In this document: piece after piece, positions 53,261 to 62,517 of the stretch | Layout: every line of letters begins with the position of its first letter | How positions within the stretch are numbered: position 1 is the stretch's first letter | Assembly: GCF_008727735.1 (NCBI RefSeq) | Contig: NZ_CP044227.1 | Location: 558,001 to 622,000, forward strand | Length of the DNA: 64,000 nt | Direction: 5' to 3' | From: Flintibacter sp. KGMB00164 | GTDB taxonomy: Bacteria; Bacillota; Clostridia; Oscillospirales; Oscillospiraceae | The notes under the pieces: model-generated | Databases searched by the model: none | What the model saw: only the letters and a program-made list of their open reading frames with translations | What the model was told of the DNA's origin: nothing | Position numbers and translations under genes: made by a program

Positions 53261-53289
53261 ATTGTACCCAACCTTGGCCCCTCTGTCAA
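53261..53289 (-). promoter_or_regulatory. Promoter of the cobalamin operon
   Basis: TTGACA (53289-53284), 17 bases, TACAAT (53266-53261). The start would be near 53254, directly before the aptamer. Confidence 0.88.
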
Positions 53290-53290
53290 C

Positions 53291-53319
53291 GAAAAGGCCC
53301 GGCGCAGAGTGCGCCGGGC
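53291..53319 (-). terminator. Terminator of the aminotransferase gene
   Basis: GGCCCGGCGCA-CTC-TGCGCCGGGCC then TTTTC on the minus strand, immediately before the next promoter. Confidence 0.85.
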
Positions 53320-53331
53320 CAAAGAACCGGA

Positions 53332-54183
53332 TTACTTGGGCTGGGTCTCCCGCTGGAACTTCTCCAGATAGGCGTCCTGGAGGAGCTTGAGACGCTGGGG
53401 GTCCTTGCCGCCTACGGGGATGCCGTCAATGGACTCCGCCTTCATGCACAGGGCGCTGGAGCTGGTGACGATGACCTCGTCGGCGTTCATCAGCTCCACC
53501 ATGGAGAAGGGCTTCTCCAAAACGGAGATGCCGTGCTCCTTGGCCAGAGCCAGCAGGTGCTTGCGGGTGATGCCGGGGAGGATGAGCTCGTCGGTGGGAG
53601 CGGTCTGGAGCACTCCATCTTTCAGAATGGAGATGTTGCTGTGGGCGCACTCAGTGACCCGGCTGCCCCGGTGGAGGACAGCTTCATCGCAGCCGTGCTC
53701 CACGGCGCGCTGATTGGCCAGTACGCTGGGAATGAGGTTCAGAGTCTTGATGTTGCACAGCTTGAAGCGGATGTCCTCCATGGAGATGAGCTTATAGGGC
53801 TTGTCCATGGACTTCATGGTATGGGGCTTCACATAGATGAGCAGAGTGGGCTCCGTATTGGCGGGGAAGGGGTGGTTACGCATGGCAACGCCACGGGAGA
53901 TCTGCCAGTACAGGAAGTGGATGGGGGAGTCCTCCGCGGCGTCGATGACCTTCTGCAGCTCGGCCTTGACCTGGTCGCGCTCCATGGTGAAGGGGATCTC
54001 CAGCAGGCGCAGGCTGTTGTACATCCGATCCAGGTGATCGTCCAGGGCGAAGGGAACACGGTTTGCCACGCAGGTGGCCTCGTAGATACCGTCGCCGAAG
54101 TAGAGGGCGCGGTCCCCCATGGGGACGGTCATCTCCTCCAGAGGACCCATGGTTCCATTATAATATCCTACATTTTTCCACAT
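53332..54183 (-). CDS. dat: D-amino-acid aminotransferase (class IV, PLP)
   Basis: 283 residues; ATG after GGAAAGGA. Class IV fold like D-alanine and branched-chain aminotransferases. MGDRALYFGDGIYEATCV near the start, catalytic Lys in CNIKTLNLIPSVLANQRA and the VTECAHSNISIL cofactor region. The IKTLNLIPNVLA-like pattern favours the D-amino-acid type, which supplies D-Glu/D-Ala for peptidoglycan. A branched-chain specificity cannot be excluded by eye. Single-gene unit with its own terminator. Confidence 0.85.
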   Translation of the reverse strand: MWKNVGYYNGTMGPLEEMTVPMGDRALYFGDGIYEATCVANRVPFALDDHLDRMYNSLRLLEIPFTMERDQVKAELQKVIDAAEDSPIHFLYWQISRGVAMRNHPFPANTEPTLLIYVKPHTMKSMDKPYKLISMEDIRFKLCNIKTLNLIPSVLANQRAVEHGCDEAVLHRGSRVTECAHSNISILKDGVLQTAPTDELILPGITRKHLLALAKEHGISVLEKPFSMVELMNADEVIVTSSSALCMKAESIDGIPVGGKDPQRLKLLQDAYLEKFQRETQPK

Positions 54184-54302
54184 GGTTTCTCGATCCTTTC
54201 CAATGTGTCCTGATATGTACCCGGAGCAGAGTGTTCCAGGGGCTATCGCAGGCCAGTTCCTTCTGCCCCTAGCATAGCAGACCTGGCGGGCAAAGTAAAG
54301 CG

Positions 54303-56294
54303 TTATTCCCGGTGGTCCTCGGGGACGGCACCGGCTTTGTAGGCGCTGAGCAGATCCCGCAGGGCGTCGGCCTGAGCTTGGAGTTTGGCGCCGATGTCAG
54401 TCTGGGCAATCTTGATGCGGGTGTCCATACGCTCAAAGACCCGGGAGCTGTTGGCGATGTCCATGTTTTTCTCGATGGCGGTTTTCCGGCCGCAGAAGGG
54501 TTCATGGGAGACGATGCGCAGCACCCAGGAGTTGTAGATGAGGGTGTAGCCGGCGATGCCGGTGGTGGGCTGGTAGGCTTTGCAGAAGCCGCCGTCGATG
54601 ACGATGAGCTTGCCGCCGCCCTTGATGGGACTCTCGCCCTTTTTGGACTTGACGGGGATGTGGCCGTTGATGATGTGGCAGTGGGGGCCTTCCAGGCCAA
54701 ATTCCTTGAGGAGCATATCGCACACGGCGGGGTCCTGATAATAGGTGTAGTAGGGGTTCTTGGGCTCGGTCCAGGCGCTCTCGTCCTTGATGAGCCGGCG
54801 CTCGAAGGTGGTCATCCGGTCCCGGCCGAAGATGGGGCTGTTGCGTCCGGCCCAGAGGAACCAGAGGAAGTCCATGCCCAGCTGCCGCTCCGGGGTGCCC
54901 AGCTTGTGGTAGTAGGCCTGGCGGGCAGCGGTGTCGGCGTAGTCCAGGAACTCCTGACCCTTCCGCTCTTTGCCGCCAATCTGGAAGGAGAGCAGCTCTC
55001 CGTCTGCCGTCATGGGGATACAGCCGTGGAAGAGAAGGTTGCCGTTGAATACCTTGTAGAGGCTGCCCTTGGAGTAGAGGAAGCGGATGTGCTTTTGCAG
55101 CTTCTCACTGCGCAGGAAGGAGGCGGTGAGCTGGTTGATGACCGTGTCCTCCTCGGGGGTGAGGGTGTAGGGGTCCTTGGGGTCTACGGTGGGGAAGTCC
55201 ACATCCTCCAGGGGATAGGTGGTGTCTCCAATGGTGATGCACTTGTTGGCGTAGTCGATCTTGTCCAGCAGCAGCCGGTCGCTCATGCCATACTCGGGAT
55301 GGCGCAGAAGCTTCTGGCCCTCCAGCTTGAAGAGGATGATGGTGATGGCCTTGTGCATCCGGGCGGAGAGGAGCTTGTCCTTCTCGCTGTACTGGTCGGC
55401 GTCGGGGCCGGTGAGCTTGACGGCAAAGCGGTGGACGTCGCAGTCCTTATATACCTCGTTGGCAAAGACGGACAGGGGGCGCAGGGAGACGCCGTAGCCT
55501 GTCTCAATCACTTCCAGGTTGTTGTAGTGGATGGAGTTGGCCAGCACGGTGGCCACCAGGGTGCGGGAGCCGGAGGCGGCGCCCATCCAGAGAATGTCGT
55601 GGTTGCCCCACTGGATGTCCACGCTGTGGTAGTCCAGCAGAGAGTCCATGATGATGTCCGCCCGGGGACCGCGGTCAAAGATATCGCCCACAATGTGCAT
55701 GTGGTCCACGGCCATGCGCTTGATGACGGCGGAGACCGCTTCGATAAAGCCATCGGCCTGCTCCAGATCAATGATGGTGGAGATGATGTTTTCAAAGTAG
55801 TCCCGCTTGTCGGCCTCGGCGTAGTTGGTGTGGATGAGTTCGTCAATGATGTAGGCGTAATCCTTGGGCAGGGCTTTGCGCACCTTGGAGCGGGTATACT
55901 TGGAGGTGACAAAGCGGCACACCTCGATGAGGCGGTGGAGGGTAATGCGGTACCATTCATCCATGTCCTTCATCTGGCGGTGGAGCTGTTCCAGCTTCTC
56001 CTCCGGATAGTAGATGAGGGTGGCCAGCTCGTCCCGCTCGCCCTTGGAGATGGTGGAGGCAAACAGGTCGTCTACCTTCTCCCGAATGACGCCGGAACAG
56101 GAGTTGAGAATATGTAAAAAGGCCTCGTGCTCTCCGTGGACGTCGGAGATGAAGTGCTCGGTGCCTTTCGGCAGGTTCAAAATGGCCTGAAGGTTAATAA
56201 TCTCGCTGCTGGCGGCCTGTACGGTGGGGTACTGCTGAGCCAACAATTTCAGATAACGTAGTTCTTCCTGAGAAAATGACTTTTTCCGCTTCAT
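54303..56294 (-). CDS. fbp: Fructose-1,6-bisphosphatase class III
   Basis: 663 residues from ATG at 56294, seven bases after GAAGGAGG; the frame upstream lacks a site. Class III enzymes belong to the metallophosphatase superfamily and serve gluconeogenesis. Seen: ISDVHGEHEAFLHIL, VGDIFDRGPRADIIMD, QWGNHDILWMGAAS (metal and phosphate ligands) and the late INGHIPVKSKKGESPIKG motif. Length is close to the B. subtilis protein (about 670). A short inverted repeat CTCTTTAA...TTAAAGAG lies upstream at about 56375-56398. Confidence 0.95.
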   Translation of the reverse strand: MKRKKSFSQEELRYLKLLAQQYPTVQAASSEIINLQAILNLPKGTEHFISDVHGEHEAFLHILNSCSGVIREKVDDLFASTISKGERDELATLIYYPEEKLEQLHRQMKDMDEWYRITLHRLIEVCRFVTSKYTRSKVRKALPKDYAYIIDELIHTNYAEADKRDYFENIISTIIDLEQADGFIEAVSAVIKRMAVDHMHIVGDIFDRGPRADIIMDSLLDYHSVDIQWGNHDILWMGAASGSRTLVATVLANSIHYNNLEVIETGYGVSLRPLSVFANEVYKDCDVHRFAVKLTGPDADQYSEKDKLLSARMHKAITIILFKLEGQKLLRHPEYGMSDRLLLDKIDYANKCITIGDTTYPLEDVDFPTVDPKDPYTLTPEEDTVINQLTASFLRSEKLQKHIRFLYSKGSLYKVFNGNLLFHGCIPMTADGELLSFQIGGKERKGQEFLDYADTAARQAYYHKLGTPERQLGMDFLWFLWAGRNSPIFGRDRMTTFERRLIKDESAWTEPKNPYYTYYQDPAVCDMLLKEFGLEGPHCHIINGHIPVKSKKGESPIKGGGKLIVIDGGFCKAYQPTTGIAGYTLIYNSWVLRIVSHEPFCGRKTAIEKNMDIANSSRVFERMDTRIKIAQTDIGAKLQAQADALRDLLSAYKAGAVPEDHRE

Positions 56295-56433
56295 TTCAAA
56301 ACCTCCTTCAAGTGCGAGAATTAGACGCGAACACATTATTTCACATTTAGCCGCTGCTTGCAAGTGTGTTGACGCTCTTTAACAAAAAATTAAAGAGGAT
56401 AAAGAAGTGCTAAGAGAAAAGATATGTGCTATC

Positions 56434-56462
56434 TTTTCACTCTGAGAATTTTGTGCTATAAT
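56434..56462 (+). promoter_or_regulatory. Promoter of the MATE gene
   Basis: TTTTCA (56434-56439), 17 bases, TATAAT (56457-56462) with an extended TGC before the -10. Confidence 0.65.
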
Positions 56463-56491
56463 GAACCATCTTAAAAAAGGAGTGAGTTCCC

Positions 56492-57859
56492 TTGGCGCAG
56501 ACCCGTGACGAAGAACGCCTGGCCAATGCCCCCATCGGCCCGTTGATGCTGAAATTGGCGGTACCGGCGGTAGCGGCTCAGGTCATCAATATGCTTTATA
56601 ATATTGTGGACCGAATCTACATCGGCCACATCCCGGAGGTGGGAGACATCGCGCTCACCGGCGTGGGCGTCACCTTCCCCATTATTATGCTGGTATCTGC
56701 CTTTGCTGCCTTTGCTGGCCAGGGCGGCGCGCCCTTGGCCTCGATCCAGCTGGGTGCGGGCAACCGGGAGAAGGCGGAAAAAATTCTGGGCAACTCTCTG
56801 ACTTTGCTGCTGATTGCCGCGGTAGCCCTTACGGTGGGGTTCAGCGTCTTCAAAGAACCCATTCTCTATGCCTTCGGCGCCTCGGAAAATACCATCGGCT
56901 ATGCCATGGACTACATCGGCATCTACCTCATCGGTACCATCTTTGTTCAGCTGGCTCTGGGACTGAATACCTTCATCAGTGCCCAGGGTAAGGCCCTGGT
57001 GGCTATGCTCAGCGTGCTCATCGGTGCGGTCTTGAATATCTGCCTGGACCCGGTATTTATCTTTGGCCTGCATATGGGAGTGAAGGGTGCAGCTCTTGCC
57101 ACCATTCTCTCTCAGGCGGTAAGCGCAGCCTGGGTGGTAGGCTTCTTGTGCAGCCGCCGCAGCGGCCTGCGTATCCGGAAGGAAAATATGCGCCTGGAGC
57201 CCAAGGTGGTAGGCCGGGTGGCCGGTTTGGGCGTGGCTCCCTTTATTATGCAGTCTACGGAGAGCCTGGTGACCGTGGTTCTGAACACCGGTATGCAGAC
57301 CTACGGCGGTGACCTGTATGTAGGCACCATTACCATCATGCAGTCCATCATGCAGATGATCGTTCTGCCCACTCAGGGTATTACCCAGGGCACCCAGCCC
57401 ATCATGAGCTACAACTACGGAGCGGGGAACTATCTGCGGGTGCGCCAGACCTTCAAACGGCTGCTCACCGTTACCTTGACTGTGACCTGTGTTTCCTTTG
57501 TGGTGGTGGCTCTGTTCCCGGGAATGCTGGCCCGGATCTTTACCCCTCAGCAGGAACTCATTGACCTGGTAAGCCGGGTCATGCCCATCTTCTTTGGCGG
57601 TATCTGGGCCTTTGGCGCTCAGCTGGCCTGCCAGACCACCTTTATGGCTCTGGGCCAGGCCCGTACCAGCCTGTTCCTGGCTTTGCTGCGTAAAGTGATC
57701 CTGCTGGTTCCCCTGGCTATTATTCTGCCCCGGGTGACAGGCAGCGTCATGGGAATCTACGCCGCTGAGCCCATTGCGGATGCTCTGGCCAGTGCGACGA
57801 CCCTGACCCTGTTTTTGAGCCGGCGCAAAAAGCTGCTCCCCACCGCAAAAGACCAATAA
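56492..57859 (+). CDS. MATE-family efflux transporter
   Basis: 455 residues with a TTG start after AAAAAAGGAGTG. Twelve predicted membrane segments in two similar halves; LAVPAVAAQVINMLYNIVDRIYIG at the start and PTQGITQGTQPIMSYNYGAGN in the second half are family hallmarks. Uses Na+ or H+ gradients to expel drugs or metabolites. Substrate unknown. Monocistronic, with its own promoter and terminator. Confidence 0.93.
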   Translation: MAQTRDEERLANAPIGPLMLKLAVPAVAAQVINMLYNIVDRIYIGHIPEVGDIALTGVGVTFPIIMLVSAFAAFAGQGGAPLASIQLGAGNREKAEKILGNSLTLLLIAAVALTVGFSVFKEPILYAFGASENTIGYAMDYIGIYLIGTIFVQLALGLNTFISAQGKALVAMLSVLIGAVLNICLDPVFIFGLHMGVKGAALATILSQAVSAAWVVGFLCSRRSGLRIRKENMRLEPKVVGRVAGLGVAPFIMQSTESLVTVVLNTGMQTYGGDLYVGTITIMQSIMQMIVLPTQGITQGTQPIMSYNYGAGNYLRVRQTFKRLLTVTLTVTCVSFVVVALFPGMLARIFTPQQELIDLVSRVMPIFFGGIWAFGAQLACQTTFMALGQARTSLFLALLRKVILLVPLAIILPRVTGSVMGIYAAEPIADALASATTLTLFLSRRKKLLPTAKDQ

Positions 57860-57891
57860 AAAATGGGACCGCCGAGGCGGTCCCATTTTTT
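57858..57891. terminator. Bidirectional terminator after the MATE gene
   Basis: AAAAAATGGGACCGCC-GA-GGCGGTCCCATTTTTT; also ends the converging operon 60424-57890. Confidence 0.92.
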
Positions 57892-58132
57892 AGTTTTCTC
57901 CGTCCAGAGTCTGAATGAGCAGGTTGCACAGGGAAATGGCGCTCTGGCGGTTCATCACCATGGAGGCCACCTGCTCGGTGTTGGGGGTGGCGATGTTCTC
58001 GAGTCCGTTGGTGGTAACTGTCACTGTATTTTCCATATATTTATAGGAGGCGTCCAGGGTGATCTCTAAAATCTCACCTTGCTTGTCGCTGACCTTGCGC
58101 AGGCCGAAGGTGTTGACATATTCCGGTTTCAT
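57890..58132 (-). CDS. Small hypothetical protein
   Basis: 80 residues; ATG after AAAGGAGTCCTGTGG. Begins MKPEYVNTFGLRKVSD and ends LCNLLIQTLDGEN. No membrane segment or Cys motif. An alternating hydrophobic pattern suggests a small beta-alpha protein. Last of four genes on this strand, 14 bases after the epimerase. I do not recognise the family. Confidence 0.6.
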   Translation of the reverse strand: MKPEYVNTFGLRKVSDKQGEILEITLDASYKYMENTVTVTTNGLENIATPNTEQVASMVMNRQSAISLCNLLIQTLDGEN

Positions 58133-58146
58133 CCACAGGACTCCTT

Positions 58147-59028
58147 TCAGGTAAAGGTAGCGGTGTAGGACAGCTCTTCCCAGGTGCCGGGCTGCAGGCT
58201 GCGGATACCTGCCTTGTCTTTCAGCTCACGGCCCACAAAGGTGGCGTCGGGGAGGGTGGACCAGGGCTCAATGCACACGTAGTTGGTGTCAAAGGGCTTG
58301 GCCTGGGTCCAGATTCCCAGATAGGGAAAATCGGCGAAGTCCGCAGTGACCCGTGGACGGTCCTGCCCGTCCACCAGTACGGCTCTGGCCTGAGGAGGCT
58401 GATCCAGAATCACGGTATCCAGATGATACGTGGTGGGGTCCAGGGCGATGCGCCCGTTTTCCAGCGCAATGGTGCCATTTTTAGGCGTGACCAGGGACTG
58501 CTCATTGAGTCCATAGGGCTCGATGGCATCCTCCAAACCGGGCAGGCGAATGGCATACTGTCCCATGGTCTCCCCCTCCTCCAGGGGAGCGCGGAAGCCG
58601 TCGTGGACGCCCAGTTCGTAGTACATCACTTGCTCCGAGCGGTTTTCCACCCGGTGGCATTTGATCAAACGGTTCTCTTCCAGTGTATAGGTGACCGTGA
58701 GCGTGAAGGAGAAGGGATACATGCGCCGGGTCTCCTCGTTGTCGGTCAAGCGGAAGGAGACCTTGGTGTCTGTGTGTTCCACGACCTCAAACACGCAGTC
58801 CCGGGCAAAGCCGTGCTTGTTCATGTGATAGGGGACGCCATCCAGCAGGTAGGTGTTGTCTTTCAGACCGCACAGCACGGGAAAGAGGATGGGAGCGCGC
58901 CGAGCCCAGATGTCTGCGTCTCCCTGCCACAGGTACTCCGTGCCGTGGTGGTTGCGTACCGAGGCAAGCTGAGCGCCCAGGTCCTCGATGTCTACGGTGA
59001 GACATTCATTTTGAATGGTGACGATCAT
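58147..59028 (-). CDS. Aldose 1-epimerase family protein (LacX/GalM-like)
   Basis: 293 residues from ATG at 59028, ten bases after GGAGG; the longer frame to 59223 lies within the NUDIX gene and is rejected. Galactose-mutarotase fold: GAQLASVRNHHGTEYLWQGD near 20-38, RRAPILFPVLCG, HGFARDCVF with the catalytic His, and CIEPWSTLPD. LacX-like members act on unknown sugars or sugar phosphates. ATGA overlap with the preceding gene. Confidence 0.9.
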   Translation of the reverse strand: MIVTIQNECLTVDIEDLGAQLASVRNHHGTEYLWQGDADIWARRAPILFPVLCGLKDNTYLLDGVPYHMNKHGFARDCVFEVVEHTDTKVSFRLTDNEETRRMYPFSFTLTVTYTLEENRLIKCHRVENRSEQVMYYELGVHDGFRAPLEEGETMGQYAIRLPGLEDAIEPYGLNEQSLVTPKNGTIALENGRIALDPTTYHLDTVILDQPPQARAVLVDGQDRPRVTADFADFPYLGIWTQAKPFDTNYVCIEPWSTLPDATFVGRELKDKAGIRSLQPGTWEELSYTATFT

Positions 59029-59510
59029 AGAGAAGGTCCTCCTTTGATATAGGTTCCGTTGAGAACAGCTTGCGTCAGCTCCTCCCCACGGTAGCATAGC
59101 TTCAAAGAGAAGAAGGGAGTGTCCTCTTGGGCGATGAGATCCAGAAAGATGGCGTCTCCCTCCCAGTGGGGCAGCTCCAACAGTTTTTTGCGGGGAATCC
59201 ACTCCAGCACGCCCTCGTCGCACTCCTTCAGCGTTCCGTTGAAGCCGTCGGCAGTAAACAGGTGCATGTACTCGGTGGGCCAGCGGTCAGAGACAAAGGT
59301 GACGATCCCACGGTAGCGGTAGGAGGTGAGGGTCAGACCGGTCTCCTCCTTTGCCTCCCGCAGCACGCAGTCCTCGGGGCTCTCCTTGTCCTCGAACTTT
59401 CCCCCAATGCCGATCCACTTGTCGTGGTTGAGATCGTTTTCCTTCTTCACCCGGTGGAGCATGAGATAGTCCTCACCCCGAGATATGTAGCATAAGGTGG
59501 TGTTGATCAT
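59025..59510 (-). CDS. NUDIX hydrolase (8-oxo-dGTPase-like)
   Basis: 161 residues; overlaps both neighbours by four bases. NUDIX box at about 36-58 with GG, then REAKEETGL giving the metal-binding Glu residues. Opening LCYISRGEDYLMLHRVKKEND is typical of the MutT-like group that cleaves oxidised nucleoside triphosphates. Exact substrate unproven. Confidence 0.92.
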   Translation of the reverse strand: MINTTLCYISRGEDYLMLHRVKKENDLNHDKWIGIGGKFEDKESPEDCVLREAKEETGLTLTSYRYRGIVTFVSDRWPTEYMHLFTADGFNGTLKECDEGVLEWIPRKKLLELPHWEGDAIFLDLIAQEDTPFFSLKLCYRGEELTQAVLNGTYIKGGPSL

Positions 59511-60424
59511 TGCGCGGCCTCCACGTAGCCCAGCTTGGCGGCTACCGCGTCATACCGGGGGGTGGGCACGCCGTACTGCCGGCCCAGGCGCACCACCTGG
59601 AAAATGAGGCCATCCACCTCAGAGGGCTTTCCGGCGTCCAGGTCCCGCTTGAGGGAGGTGGAGGCGTCGGGGTCCAGGGCGTCCTGAATGGCCAGGTTGC
59701 GCTCTGCCAAGTCGTCTCCCAGAGGAAAACCCATGGCAGCAGCCAGAGCACCAATCTCATTGACAAAGGCCGCAAAATCGTCCCGGATGGGGCCGGGGTG
59801 CTGCATGGCACCTACTTTCACATCGTGGAAGATCCCGCAGGCGGCCATGGAGGAGACCACTGAGAACTTCATCCAAGCATCCCGCTGGATGTTGTCGGAG
59901 AGAATGGCCTCCACGCCGCACTCGTTGAGGTCCTGCGCCACCTGCTTAAGCTCTGGGCGGTACTCCTCAGGAGTGCGGGGGCCAAAGACCACACGGAAGA
60001 TGTCTCCGCTCATGTGCACCACTCCGGGAGCCTTAATCTCGGCGGCAATGTATACGCATCCGTCGGTGACCAGAGACTGGGGCAGGCGGGGCTGCATGGC
60101 GCCGCCGGTCCCTACCACATTCAAAATGGGGATCACGATGGTCTCCGGGCGGCACAGCCGCTCCAGGGTGGGAAAAATGCCCTCCAAAGAGTAGCCCTTG
60201 ACACAGACAAAAATAACGTCGGGCTGCTGGTCGTAGCGCTCCTGTTCAAACGCGGGAATGGGGACGGCAAAGGTGCCGTGGCCGGTCTCCAGCACCAGGC
60301 CGTTTTCTTCAATGGCATCCCGGTGGGCGCCTCGGGCAATGAGGGAGACATCCTTTCCGCTCATGGCTAAGAAGGCGGCCAGACAGCCTCCTGTGCCGCC
60401 GGCGCCATATACAAGGTACTTCAT
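59507..60424 (-). CDS. Ketopantoate reductase family protein (PanE-like)
   Basis: 305 residues from ATG at 60424 after GGAGG. NADP-binding YGAGGTGGCLAAFLA near 6-20, CVKGYSLEG, and the C-terminal KRDLDAGKPSEVDGLIFQV typical of ApbA/PanE. In the pathway it makes pantoate for coenzyme A. No other pantothenate gene is adjacent, so it may act on another 2-oxo acid. First gene of a four-gene overlapping set. Confidence 0.85.
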   Translation of the reverse strand: MKYLVYGAGGTGGCLAAFLAMSGKDVSLIARGAHRDAIEENGLVLETGHGTFAVPIPAFEQERYDQQPDVIFVCVKGYSLEGIFPTLERLCRPETIVIPILNVVGTGGAMQPRLPQSLVTDGCVYIAAEIKAPGVVHMSGDIFRVVFGPRTPEEYRPELKQVAQDLNECGVEAILSDNIQRDAWMKFSVVSSMAACGIFHDVKVGAMQHPGPIRDDFAAFVNEIGALAAAMGFPLGDDLAERNLAIQDALDPDASTSLKRDLDAGKPSEVDGLIFQVVRLGRQYGVPTPRYDAVAAKLGYVEAAQ

Positions 60425-60511
60425 AAAAGCCTCCAAGCAGTGTATAATTTATTTCCAGTATACCACGCTGAGGCGGCCAGGCGCAACACAGCCCGCCCGG
60501 GAAAAAAAGAA

Positions 60512-60540
60512 TTGACAAACGGCAGGAATGGAGGTAAGAT
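60512..60540 (+). promoter_or_regulatory. Promoter of the branched-chain amino acid operon
   Basis: TTGACA (60512-60517), 17 bases, TAAGAT (60535-60540); the start falls just before the T-box leader. Confidence 0.88.
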
Positions 60541-60554
60541 GAAAATCACTTACA

Positions 60555-60846
60555 CAAATTAAAGTGTTGAAGAACTTAAAATGGCAATGACCGGGTAGTA
60601 GGCGAGTCCAAAACGCGCAGAGAGGGAGCGGCTGGTGTAAGCTCTCGGGGAGGACTCAGGACCGAAGCTCGCCCGCGAGCTATCTCGCTGAACGGCTTTT
60701 TGGCTGAGTAGGCGGGGTCGGATGCCCACCGTTATCGGGGTTTTGAGTGCGCGTCGCACACAGCAGCGGCGCGAAGTTAGGTGGTACCACGGAGTTTAGC
60801 GGCTTCGTCCTATCGTTTGATAGGATGTGGCCGCTTTTGCTTTTTG
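60555..60846 (+). ncRNA. T-box leader with terminator
   Basis: Contains AGTAGGCGAG and AGAGAGGGAGCGGCTGGTG as in T-box stem I, then the T-box proper GTTAGGTGGTACCACGG (about 60776-60792). It is followed by a terminator GCGGC...GTCCTATC-GTTT-GATAGGATG..GCCGC with TTTTGCTTTTT (60799-60846). Uncharged tRNA binding would allow read-through. The specifier codon is not certain: CUC (Leu) in GGACUCAGG is one candidate and fits the operon. Confidence 0.9.
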
Positions 60847-60872
60847 GAAAGGAATGCGGAGGTGACGGTGAA

Positions 60873-62501
60873 ATGAATGGAGCGCAGGCACTGATTGAAA
60901 GTTTGCTTCGAGAGGGCGTAACCCACATGTTTGGCTACGCCGGAGCAACGATCTGTCCGGCGGTAGACGCCCTGAAGGAACACCCGGAGATTGAATATAC
61001 TCTGGTACGGACCGAGCAGAACGCGGGCCATATGGCTTCCGGCTATGCACGCATCAGCGGCAAGGTGGGCGTGTGCATGGTAACCAGCGGCCCGGGAGCG
61101 ACCAACCTTATTACCGGTATCGCCACCGCCTACATGGACTCCATCCCCATGGTGGCCATCACCGGCCAGGTGCCCAGCCATCTGCTGGGCCGGGATATCT
61201 TCCAGGAAGTGGACATCACCGGCGCGGTGGCTCCCTTCTCCAAGCACAGCTACCTGGTCAAGAACGCCAACGACATCCCCAGGGTAATTAAGGAGGCCTT
61301 CCATATTGCCTCCACCGGCCGTCCCGGTCCGGTTCTCATTGATATTCCCATTGACGTGCAGGAACAGCACCTGAGAAGCTTTCATTATCCGGAGCAGGTG
61401 GATATCCGGGGTTATAAGCCCAGCATCAAGGGCAACGATCTGCAGATCAAGCGTGTGGTAGAGGCCATTGCCCGTTCCCGTCAGCCCCTCATCTGCGCCG
61501 GCGGCGGCGTTTGGCTGGCCGACGCCCGTGCCGAACTGCTGGAGCTGGCTGAGAGCTGTGCCATCCCCGTGGTCAAGACCATGATGGGTATCGGCCTCAT
61601 CCCAACCGACCATCCCTTGAATATGGGCATGATCGGCGCTCACGGAAACCACTGTGCCAACCAGGCGCTGGCCCGGGCGGACCTGCTGATTATGGTAGGC
61701 ACCCGCGCCGCCGACCGGGCGGTCGTGGATCCCCGGGAGATCCAGCGGCGTATGGCAACCATCCACATCGACGTAGACCCGGCAGAGATCGGCAAAAACA
61801 TGCAGGCCGCAGTTCCTCTGGTGGGCGATGTGAAGGTGATTTTGCAGCAGATTCTGGAGCGGGGCGCTCCGGTGACCGACTCGTCCGCCTGGCTGGAGCA
61901 GCTGAAGGACTACCGAAAGGCGGAGCTTCAGCGCACCTTCCCCCAGCGGGAGGGCTATGTCTTCCCCGGTACGGTCATGCGTAAGCTGGGCCGAAAGCTG
62001 GATGAAGATGCGGTGGTCTGCGTAGACGTGGGTCAGAACCAGATTTTTGCCTGCAAGTACCTGCCTCAGAAGCAGGGGCGGCTGCTGACCAGCGGCGGCC
62101 TGGGCACCATGGGCTACGCCCTGCCCGCCGCCATTGGAGCTAAAGTGGCGGCGCCGGAGAAGCAGACGGTCGTTGTGTGCGGCGACGGCTCCTTCCAGAT
62201 GGCTATGAATGAGCTCTCCGCCATCCGCTGTGCCGATATGGACATAAAGATCGTCCTGATGCGCAACCATATGCTGGGTTTGGTCCATCAGATCCAGTGC
62301 AGCGCCCCCTACCACGGTCCCTTCGGAGTGGCTCTGGACGGCTCTCCGGATTTTGAGACCATTGCCGCCGCCTACGGGATTCCCAGCCTGCTGGCCAACG
62401 ACGAGGAGAAGCTGGATGAGGTCTTGGATCAGTTCCTGAACACCAAGGGGTGCTGCCTGCTGATCTGTGAGGTCCACCCCGACGTGGGCACCAACGACTG
62501 A
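60873..62501 (+). CDS. ilvB: Acetolactate synthase large subunit-like protein (first copy)
   Basis: 542 residues from ATG at 60873, after GGAGGTGA; the frame further upstream lies in the leader. ThDP enzyme: catalytic E48 in RTEQNAGHMASGYAR, SGPGATNLITGIATAYMD, FAD-site region in the middle, and the ThDP/Mg motif GDGSFQMAMNELSA. The usual NN after that motif is RNHMLGLVHQIQ here. It condenses two pyruvates, or pyruvate with oxobutyrate, in Val/Leu/Ile synthesis. Specialised synthases with this fold exist, so the exact reaction is less sure for this copy. Confidence 0.88.
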   Translation: MNGAQALIESLLREGVTHMFGYAGATICPAVDALKEHPEIEYTLVRTEQNAGHMASGYARISGKVGVCMVTSGPGATNLITGIATAYMDSIPMVAITGQVPSHLLGRDIFQEVDITGAVAPFSKHSYLVKNANDIPRVIKEAFHIASTGRPGPVLIDIPIDVQEQHLRSFHYPEQVDIRGYKPSIKGNDLQIKRVVEAIARSRQPLICAGGGVWLADARAELLELAESCAIPVVKTMMGIGLIPTDHPLNMGMIGAHGNHCANQALARADLLIMVGTRAADRAVVDPREIQRRMATIHIDVDPAEIGKNMQAAVPLVGDVKVILQQILERGAPVTDSSAWLEQLKDYRKAELQRTFPQREGYVFPGTVMRKLGRKLDEDAVVCVDVGQNQIFACKYLPQKQGRLLTSGGLGTMGYALPAAIGAKVAAPEKQTVVVCGDGSFQMAMNELSAIRCADMDIKIVLMRNHMLGLVHQIQCSAPYHGPFGVALDGSPDFETIAAAYGIPSLLANDEEKLDEVLDQFLNTKGCCLLICEVHPDVGTND

Positions 62502-62517
62502 GAAAGGGGGAGAAGTG

